The notes beneath the pieces were generated by a model that was not told the DNA's origin, did no database searches, and was given only the letters and a program-made list of their open reading frames with translations. From assembly GCA_017963715.1 (NCBI GenBank), contig JAGCTK010000203.1, forward strand, positions 1 to 9,546: a stretch of DNA of 9,546 bases, read 5' to 3'. The position numbers and the translations under genes are program-made. This document shows, one piece after another, positions 1 through 4,225 of this stretch. This stretch comes from Alphaproteobacteria bacterium (lineage in GTDB: Bacteria; Pseudomonadota; Alphaproteobacteria; RF32; CAG-239). The number at the start of each line of letters is the position of its first letter. Positions within the stretch are counted from its first letter, which is position 1.

Positions 1-441
1 AACTTCCGATGCCAAACGGTCAAACGCCTGCTCATAAATTTGGCGTTCACTGTATGACTGTTCGGCCAAATTTTCACGACGATACAAATCACGCACAACT
101 TCTGCCACGGCTACCGGATTGCCCGAATTGATTTTGTTGGTATATTCCTGCGCACGATGCGACCACATCACCTTTTTGACCTTGGCCTTGCCTTTTAAGG
201 TTTCAAGTGCCGTGTCCATCGTCTTGGGCTCGGATATTTTGCGCAACCCGACACTTGCCACTTTGGCAACGGGAATACGCAACGTCATTTTTTCTCTGTC
301 AAAATTAACGACCAGCAATTCAAGTTCTGTCCCAGCAATATTTTGTTTGGAAAGGTCAGCAACCTTTCCGACACCATGTGAGGGATATACGACATAATCC
401 CCTGAGTTAAAAGCAACAGTCGGTATTTTTTTTGTGCTCAT
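1..441 (-). CDS. carD: CarD/CdnL-family RNA polymerase-binding transcription regulator (3' end cut by window)
   Basis: The 147 visible residues have no stop before the left edge, so the last part of a protein usually about 165-175 aa long is missing. Seen: an N-terminal RNA polymerase-interacting (Tudor-like) domain at about residues 12-70, with GDYVVYPSHGVGKV at 14-27. An alpha-helical domain starts near residue 75 and holds the family signature WSHRAQEY (93-100) followed by KINSG (103-107). Known for the family: the protein binds the RNA polymerase beta subunit and stabilises open promoter complexes, with a conserved Trp (here probably W93) contacting the upstream edge of the bubble. In Caulobacter the orthologue CdnL supports growth-related and rRNA transcription. 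The ATG at 441 is preceded by GGTGG six bases upstream, and the next gene on the right diverges from it. The family call is firm; the exact name (carD or cdnL) is a matter of convention. Confidence 0.95.
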   Translation of the reverse strand, partial: MSTKKIPTVAFNSGDYVVYPSHGVGKVADLSKQNIAGTELELLVVNFDREKMTLRIPVAKVASVGLRKISEPKTMDTALETLKGKAKVKKVMWSHRAQEYTNKINSGNPVAVAEVVRDLYRRENLAEQSYSERQIYEQAFDRLASEV

Positions 442-484
442 GAATATCCACCTATTTTCAAATTTTTTAAAACAAACAAATGTA

Positions 485-493
485 TTTATACCA
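485..493 (-). promoter_or_regulatory. Probable extended -10 promoter of carD
   Basis: On the minus strand the bases read TGG-TATAAA, an extended -10 element (TGn plus TATAAT-like) about 44 bases before the carD ATG. This would give a 5' leader of roughly 35-40 bases. The -35 position (TGGATT, 17 bases upstream) matches the consensus poorly, as is common for extended -10 promoters. Read by eye only. Confidence 0.45.
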
Positions 494-532
494 TATTTTT
501 TGACATAAATCCAGTATAAATTTTAAAAATTA

Positions 533-561
533 TTGATTAAATGCGGCAAACAGAATAAATT
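533..561 (+). promoter_or_regulatory. Possible sigma70-type promoter of the TRL-like lipoprotein gene
   Basis: TTGATT (533-538) and TAAATT (556-561) are separated by 17 bases, each matching four of six consensus bases. Transcription would start near 568, about 30 bases before the ATG. The stretch is AT-rich, so chance matches are likely. Confidence 0.35.
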
Positions 562-598
562 ATAAACATGAAACTGTTTTTTAAGCGGAGGATTTGAA

Positions 599-886
599 AT
601 GTTAAAAAAGATTTGTGGCCTGTTAGGTGTCTTTATGTGTCTGAATGCGTGCACGTCAAGTAGTGTTCCCGTGATTCGTACGAAGGCAAAAAATCCGATT
701 GAAATGGGTAATAAAACAGGTAGCCAGTGCTCTTTATATATATTGGGTATTTTCGGTCCGTTCGGAAATGCTTCCATTCCGGGGGCGGCCGAAAACGGCG
801 GTATCACAAAGGTTACATACTATGATACAACCACAAAATCTTATATTTTGTATTCGCACAGATGCCTGAATGTTTACGGATATTAA
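599..886 (+). CDS. Small TRL-like family lipoprotein
   Basis: This is a 95-residue protein. Seen: a lipoprotein signal peptide with KK at 3-4, a hydrophobic stretch at 5-17 and a lipobox LNAC at 15-18, so lipidation is expected on C18. Thr at +2 favours the outer membrane rather than inner-membrane retention. The mature part holds a segment KTGSQCSLYILGIFG (39-53), then ASI..AA.NGGITKV (58-72) and a Tyr-rich end. This pattern (KTG.xC..xILG, then AS...A...GGI.KV) matches small bacterial lipoproteins called the TRL-like family, whose function is not established. Cys44 and Cys89 in the mature chain could form a disulfide; that is inference. The start at 599 has an excellent Shine-Dalgarno GGAGG (587-591) seven bases upstream. 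It diverges from carD and is followed by its own hairpin terminator, so it is probably transcribed alone. Confidence 0.8.
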   Translation: MLKKICGLLGVFMCLNACTSSSVPVIRTKAKNPIEMGNKTGSQCSLYILGIFGPFGNASIPGAAENGGITKVTYYDTTTKSYILYSHRCLNVYGY

Positions 887-897
887 CACTTGGTTAA
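883..897. promoter_or_regulatory. CtrA-consensus box TTAA-N7-TTAA
   Basis: An exact TTAA-N7-TTAA (N7 = CACTTGG) overlaps the stop codon of the lipoprotein gene, 123 bases before the ATG of the FadL-family gene. This is the full-site consensus for the alphaproteobacterial cell-cycle regulator CtrA. The regulatory role is inference: a terminator hairpin lies between the box and the next gene, and AT-rich DNA yields such boxes by chance now and then. Confidence 0.35.
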
Positions 898-901
898 ATG
901 T

Positions 902-946
902 AATCACAATTTGTTACAAAATGTGACATTTGTGTGATTTTTTCTT
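902..946 (+). terminator. Rho-independent terminator after the TRL-like lipoprotein gene
   Basis: A two-part hairpin is visible. The outer stem AATCACA (902-908) pairs with TGTGATT (933-939). The inner stem TGTTACA (912-918) pairs with TGTGACA (922-928), with one G-T wobble and an AAA loop. A short unpaired internal loop separates the stems. A T-rich run follows directly and continues with interruptions to 960. It lies 16 bases after the stop codon. The stem has few G-C pairs, so efficiency may be moderate. Confidence 0.7.
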
Positions 947-1020
947 GATTTTTTCTTTTTTATAGAGTTTTTATGACATCAAAATGTTATATGGTTCAAC
1001 TTATCAGAAAAGGAAAAATT

Positions 1021-2265
1021 ATGCAAAAACTTTTAACATTGACAGCTCTTGGTTTAATTTTAAGCACGCTTGAAGCAAGTGCGGCCGGGTTTCATTTGCG
1101 TGAACAATCTGCTGCTGCACAAGGTAATGCCTTTGCAGGTGCAACGGCCGGTGCGGATAATATATCGTATGCTTATTTTAATGCGGCAGGATTGACACGT
1201 CATAAAGGCACGAATATCAATTTTGGCGGTACATATATTGCGCCGAAAGCCAAAGCGCAAAATGTGCATGATGCGGCTTGGAACAGAGATGCCGATGTCG
1301 AAAATATCGTGCATGCTGCCGTGGCACCGAATGCAGCCATCTCACACCAGTTAAATGACAAAACATTTATCGGTTTGGGTTTGAACGTGCCTTATGGTAT
1401 GATTACAAAATATGATGAAGATTGGGCAGGAAGAGAGCATGGTGTGACCTCTAAAATTATTTCGGCAACATTTACACCGATGGTGGCCTATAAAGCGACT
1501 GATAAACTCTCACTCGGCGCCGGTTTGCAAATTCAATATTTGAAAGCAAGATTAACAACCGGTGTCACCCATCCCTTAGCCGGCAAACTTAATTCATCGG
1601 TGGAAGGTGATGCGCTTGATTTAGGATGGCAGTTAAGTTCAATGTATGAGTTTAACGATAAGACACGCGTTGGTTTGTCATATCGCAGTAAAGTGATGCA
1701 TAAGTTAAAAGGTACAAACAAAACTTATCGTGCGGGAACAGGCACACCGTTGACTGGTTCTAAAAGCATTTCGGCACACCTTAATACACCGGCAATGCTC
1801 TCAATGGGTGTGTCACATCAATTAAATGAAAAATGGACATTGATGGCCGAATATCAACGCGTATTTTGGAGTTCATTCAGAGATTTGTATATTCGCTATC
1901 AATCAAATGATGCCATGCTTTCTGCTGTTAGAGAAAAATGGCGCGATACCAATTTTTGGGCGATTGGTGCAAGCTATCAAATCGACAATCAGTGGAAGTG
2001 GCGTTTGGGTTTGGCCTATGACCAATCGGCCATCAGATTGCAACATCGTACACCGCGAATCCCAGATTCTGACAGATTGTGGTATTCAACAGGTCTCAAT
2101 TATGAATACAATGAGCATCTGACATTTGATGTGGCTTACACATATATCTATGCACACAAAGCCCATTTGGATACTGCTTTGACGGGTAATAAAGGTGCAA
2201 ATGTGACGGCAGATTTTACAAACTCCGTGCAATTGTTCGGTGTGTCGCTTAATTATAAATTCTAA
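1021..2265 (+). CDS. OMPP1/FadL/TodX-family outer-membrane channel (putative long-chain fatty acid or hydrophobic-compound transporter)
   Basis: The protein is 414 residues from the ATG at 1021. That start is chosen because AAGGAAA lies just upstream and because it places a normal signal peptide (residues 1-21, ending A-S-A before AGF) at the N terminus; the in-frame ATGs at 973 and 991 would put a charged extension in front of it. Family features: the mature N terminus AGFHLREQSAAAQGNAFAG (22-40), matching the FadL hatch start; an NPA-like position at 54-56 that here reads NAA; a central block with LNVPYGM (121-127), DW.GREHG (134-141) and a following beta-strand-rich segment; alternating aromatic strands to the end; and a terminal Phe, the usual outer-membrane assembly signal. 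FadL proteins are 14-stranded barrels that pass hydrophobic molecules across the outer membrane; the substrate here cannot be told. The gene is alone between two terminators. A possible extended -10 (TGTTATATG, 985-993) lies upstream but lacks a good -35. Confidence 0.9.
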   Translation: MQKLLTLTALGLILSTLEASAAGFHLREQSAAAQGNAFAGATAGADNISYAYFNAAGLTRHKGTNINFGGTYIAPKAKAQNVHDAAWNRDADVENIVHAAVAPNAAISHQLNDKTFIGLGLNVPYGMITKYDEDWAGREHGVTSKIISATFTPMVAYKATDKLSLGAGLQIQYLKARLTTGVTHPLAGKLNSSVEGDALDLGWQLSSMYEFNDKTRVGLSYRSKVMHKLKGTNKTYRAGTGTPLTGSKSISAHLNTPAMLSMGVSHQLNEKWTLMAEYQRVFWSSFRDLYIRYQSNDAMLSAVREKWRDTNFWAIGASYQIDNQWKWRLGLAYDQSAIRLQHRTPRIPDSDRLWYSTGLNYEYNEHLTFDVAYTYIYAHKAHLDTALTGNKGANVTADFTNSVQLFGVSLNYKF

Positions 2266-2288
2266 AAGACGAGAAAGTGTTTTCAAAC

Positions 2289-2323
2289 AAAAAATCCGCC
2301 AGCGATGCTGACGGATTTTTTTT
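2289..2323. terminator. Bidirectional rho-independent terminator between convergent genes
   Basis: The left arm (2289-2298, six A then TCCG) pairs with CGGA plus T-run (2312-2321). After one C/A mismatch, the inner stem CAGC (2300-2303) pairs with GCTG (2307-2310) around a GAT loop. Flanking A and T runs make it work in both directions. It begins 24 bases after the FadL-family stop. The stop codon of the minus-strand gene (2322-2324) sits on its edge, so on that strand the hairpin begins almost directly after translation ends. Confidence 0.9.
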
Positions 2324-2822
2324 AGAGGTTTTGACGTACTTCCAATGTGGCATGACCGACTTTTGTGCCACGTGACGTTACGATGACCTCAATGCGTTTT
2401 TTGTTTTTTGCCTGGAAGAGCTTGTATTGCTCTTCGTCCAAACGCATCACGACGGTAAAGATAAAGCCGCTTTCCCGGATAAGGCCATAAACGCGGTATT
2501 CATTGTCTTCCTGTTCTTCGGATAAAATATCCATCTCATAGACTTTATCCGTGCTCACAATCTTTGGCAGGTAGACATACCAGACCATCAAGCCGATGAA
2601 GGCGAAAAACACGTATGCAACAATAGCCAAACCTATCGGACCGGCCGGCTGATAAATGCCGCAGATAATAAACCCGACCAAAACAAAAAAATTGAAAACC
2701 AAGACAGTGTTGACCCTTGAGAGTTTCAATTGTTTGCGGTAATCATCGACGTCTACCAAGCGGAGAAACAAGCAAAGCGTGTACACCCAAAAGAAAATGC
2801 GGTAGTAATCAAAAAAACTCAT
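2322..2822 (-). CDS. Small integral membrane protein of unknown function with a C-terminal soluble domain
   Basis: I do not recognise this 166-residue protein. Seen: three likely membrane segments at about residues 7-21, 38-56 and 62-85, then a mainly hydrophilic tail (about 90-166) with an acidic stretch EEQEDNEY (102-109) and alternating patterns that suggest beta strands (for example RIEVIVTS at 143-150 and HATLEVRQNL at 157-166). Charged residues between the first two segments (RLVDVDDYRKQLKLSR, 21-36) suggest that loop is cytoplasmic, which would leave the tail outside the cytoplasm; this is only inference. The ATG at 2822 is the only sensible start, but no Shine-Dalgarno sequence precedes it. 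A good promoter lies upstream (2868-2895), and a TTAA-N7-TTAA box sits between promoter and start codon. It ends on the shared terminator. It is probably a real gene given the codon pattern, promoter and terminator. Confidence 0.8.
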   Translation of the reverse strand: MSFFDYYRIFFWVYTLCLFLRLVDVDDYRKQLKLSRVNTVLVFNFFVLVGFIICGIYQPAGPIGLAIVAYVFFAFIGLMVWYVYLPKIVSTDKVYEMDILSEEQEDNEYRVYGLIRESGFIFTVVMRLDEEQYKLFQAKNKKRIEVIVTSRGTKVGHATLEVRQNL

Positions 2823-2826
2823 AATT

Positions 2827-2841
2827 TTAATATGTATTTAA
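2827..2841. promoter_or_regulatory. CtrA-consensus box TTAA-N7-TTAA in the leader of the 166-residue membrane-protein gene
   Basis: An exact TTAA-N7-TTAA (N7 = TATGTAT) ends five bases before the ATG at 2822. It lies downstream of the predicted transcription start (about 2861). A bound CtrA-type protein there would be expected to repress, but function is inference and the surrounding DNA is AT-rich. Confidence 0.4.
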
Positions 2842-2867
2842 GGTGAATAATAATCAATTTTGTTCCC

Positions 2868-2895
2868 ATTCTACAAAATATAAAAATTTTGTCAA
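2868..2895 (-). promoter_or_regulatory. Sigma70-type promoter of the 166-residue membrane-protein gene
   Basis: On the minus strand a perfect -35 TTGACA (2890-2895) and a -10 TAGAAT (2868-2873, five of six) are 16 bases apart. The predicted start of transcription is near 2861, giving a leader of about 40 bases before the ATG at 2822. Confidence 0.7.
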
Positions 2896-3003
2896 GCAAA
2901 AAATCAGTTTTTTTGAAATCAAATTTTTTGTGTGATTAAATTCAAAGAAAGACGCTTTTTTGTGGAATATTTTGGTGTTTTGAAGCGAAGGTCGACGTAG
3001 GAC

Positions 3004-3032
3004 TTGACTCATCGACAAAATCATGTTAGCAT
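3004..3032 (+). promoter_or_regulatory. Sigma70-type promoter of the 114-residue membrane-protein gene
   Basis: TTGACT (3004-3009) and TAGCAT (3027-3032) are separated by 17 bases, with TGT directly before the -10 (an extended -10 element). Transcription should start near 3039, about 37 bases before the ATG. The -35 overlaps a GACTC pentamer (3006-3010), a GANTC site of the kind methylated by CcrM in alphaproteobacteria. Confidence 0.65.
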
Positions 3033-3075
3033 ATATTCGTAAAAATATATTTATGTCTAACTTTATAATTTTGGT

Positions 3076-3420
3076 ATGGAACAGAGTATTGGTCTTTTAG
3101 TCATGTTGGTAGTTCTGGCTATTTTGATGACATTTGCCTTCAGAAAAGCAAAAAAAGAACTTCAACAGGAGGAAGCGTTAAAGAACGCAAAAAATGCACA
3201 AATCCTTGCAGCACACACCATGCCGTGTGGCGTTGTAATTGATGATGAGCATCTGCTCAAGGCAGTCGATTCGGATTTTTGTTGTTTTGACAAGACAAAC
3301 CTCGGATGGTTGATCAACTATGTCGGCCATAAAATCGTGGAATTCCAAAACGACGAATCTTGGCGTTCTTTGATGGATCGTTTAACCTCCATTCGAAATG
3401 CGATCTATCAGGATCGTTAA
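3076..3420 (+). CDS. Small single-pass membrane protein of unknown function
   Basis: I do not recognise this 114-residue protein. Seen: one hydrophobic segment at about residues 4-22, then a basic and polar stretch FRKAKKELQQEEALKNAKNAQ (22-42) likely to be a coiled helix. A folded-looking tail follows with cysteines at 51, 69 and 70 and an amphipathic C-terminal helix (about 94-112). Positive charges directly after the hydrophobic segment suggest an N-out anchor with the tail in the cytoplasm. The ATG at 3076 follows an in-frame stop at 3058-3060 and is the only start that includes the membrane segment, but no Shine-Dalgarno sequence is present. A promoter at 3004-3032 and a terminator 21 bases after the stop frame it as a one-gene transcript, divergent from the 166-residue membrane-protein gene. 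No function is proposed. Confidence 0.75.
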   Translation: MEQSIGLLVMLVVLAILMTFAFRKAKKELQQEEALKNAKNAQILAAHTMPCGVVIDDEHLLKAVDSDFCCFDKTNLGWLINYVGHKIVEFQNDESWRSLMDRLTSIRNAIYQDR

Positions 3421-3440
3421 AAAAATGGCGGTATCTGTTG

Positions 3441-3480
3441 CAAAAAGGCTTTCTTTGGTTTTCAAAGAAGCCTTTTTGTT
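3441..3480. terminator. Bidirectional rho-independent terminator between convergent genes
   Basis: A long hairpin has its left arm at 3441-3457 and right arm at 3463-3478, giving 16 pairs with one bulged T and a five-base GTTTT loop. The core contains AAAAAGGCTT paired with AAGCCTTTTT. The right-hand T run continues to about 3481 for the plus strand. On the minus strand the equivalent run is five T, so termination of the hda-like transcript should also work. It begins 21 bases after the 114-residue gene and lies 8 bases past the hda stop. Confidence 0.88.
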
Positions 3481-3487
3481 TTGAGGG

Positions 3488-4225
3488 TTAAAACAAATCG
3501 GGTTGCGTGTTGTGTGAAATATCATAAATGGCTTGTTTGACAATCGGCAGCGTCACGGCACGTTTTAAGCACAGCGACAATTCATCGGCGCGTTCAACCA
3601 CCTTGATGGCGTATGAAAATGAGCGCTCCATGTTGTGCACAATATAGCGCACAACATCAGCCGGCACCGTGATTTGCCGGTCACTGAAAAGTTTGACAAT
3701 GAGCGCTTCCAAAAGCGAATCATCAGGCTCTAAAATGGCAACGTTCGGCACCATCTTAAGCCTTGATTTTAAGTCCGGCAAGTCAAAGTTGATGCGTGCT
3801 AAAGGCCATTTGGATGTGAACAGCAGATAGCCGCCCTCATTATGGTAAAGATTGTAGAGATGGAACAGGGCTTGATTGTCGACTTTTTGCGTCACATCTT
3901 CAACAACCAGACACGGGTTTTGGGCGTAAAGTCGTGCCACCATAGACATTTTAATGTCGGATGCTTTGATGATTTTGACCTTAATAGGTTTGCTGCACTT
4001 GAGTGCCACTTGGTCGGCAAAAATATGCGCCAAATGCGTTTTGCCACAGCCTTTCGGCCCGTAAATCGACAACGCAAAAAACGGCCATGTCGGCCAACTT
4101 TCAACGGCTTTTAAGGCCTCGGCATTACACGTTGATACCATAAAATCAGGCCTTAGATACATAACATTGGGCTTAAATGCAAAAGAACCTTGAAGTTGCG
4201 AATTATTCATTTTCGTTTTGCCCAT
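3488..4225 (-). CDS. hdaA: DnaA-family AAA+ ATPase without DNA-binding domain, Hda/HdaA-like regulator of replication initiation
   Basis: Seen in 245 residues: Walker A GPKGCGKT (56-63), a Walker B-like LVVED (106-110), a sensor-1 strand LLFTSKWP (134-141), the DL.SRL box with probable arginine finger R155, and a sensor-2 helix with R201 in ERSFSYAIKVVERAD (200-214). The DnaA domain IV that binds DnaA boxes is absent, and length matches Hda rather than DnaA (about 450 aa). Known role: Hda, with the DNA polymerase sliding clamp, promotes hydrolysis of ATP on DnaA and so limits re-initiation. Hda normally carries a clamp-binding motif near its N terminus; here QLQGSFAF (10-17) sits there but is poor, while the last five residues, QPDLF, fit the clamp consensus well. 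The gene overlaps the end of cckA by 23 bases; the in-frame ATG at 4210 gives an 8-base overlap (ATGAATAA) and is equally plausible. Neither start has a strong Shine-Dalgarno, which suggests translational coupling to cckA. Confidence 0.88.
   Translation of the reverse strand: MGKTKMNNSQLQGSFAFKPNVMYLRPDFMVSTCNAEALKAVESWPTWPFFALSIYGPKGCGKTHLAHIFADQVALKCSKPIKVKIIKASDIKMSMVARLYAQNPCLVVEDVTQKVDNQALFHLYNLYHNEGGYLLFTSKWPLARINFDLPDLKSRLKMVPNVAILEPDDSLLEALIVKLFSDRQITVPADVVRYIVHNMERSFSYAIKVVERADELSLCLKRAVTLPIVKQAIYDISHNTQPDLF

Larger units (their letters stand above)
2823..3075. other. Divergent intergenic region between two small membrane-protein genes
   Basis: This is the largest gene-free stretch in the window (253 bases) and is very AT-rich. 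It holds a minus-strand promoter (2868-2895), a plus-strand promoter (3004-3032) and a TTAA-N7-TTAA box (2827-2841). It also has a TGTGA-N6-TCAAA motif (2931-2946) resembling a CRP/FNR-superfamily site, and a dyad around 3025-3061. No ORF of convincing quality and no RNA gene was seen in it. Confidence 0.6.

Noticed and set aside
500..520. TTGACA (500-505) followed by TATAAA (515-520) as a plus-strand promoter
   Set aside because: The spacer is only nine bases, far too short for a sigma70 promoter, and no good -10 lies 16-18 bases downstream of the TTGACA.
523..807. Minus-strand reading frame opposite the TRL-like lipoprotein gene
   Set aside because: The plus-strand gene has a strong ribosome site, a lipobox and a family pattern; the antisense frame has none of these and runs into the carD control region.
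973..1020. Upstream in-frame start codons (973 and 991) for the FadL-family gene
   Set aside because: They would place a charged stretch in front of the signal peptide, while the ATG at 1021 has its own ribosome site and gives a normal signal peptide.
4196..4200. N-terminal QLQGSF of the Hda-like protein as a good clamp-binding motif
   Set aside because: It starts with QL in the expected place but lacks the Leu and paired hydrophobic residues of the consensus; at best it is a decayed site.
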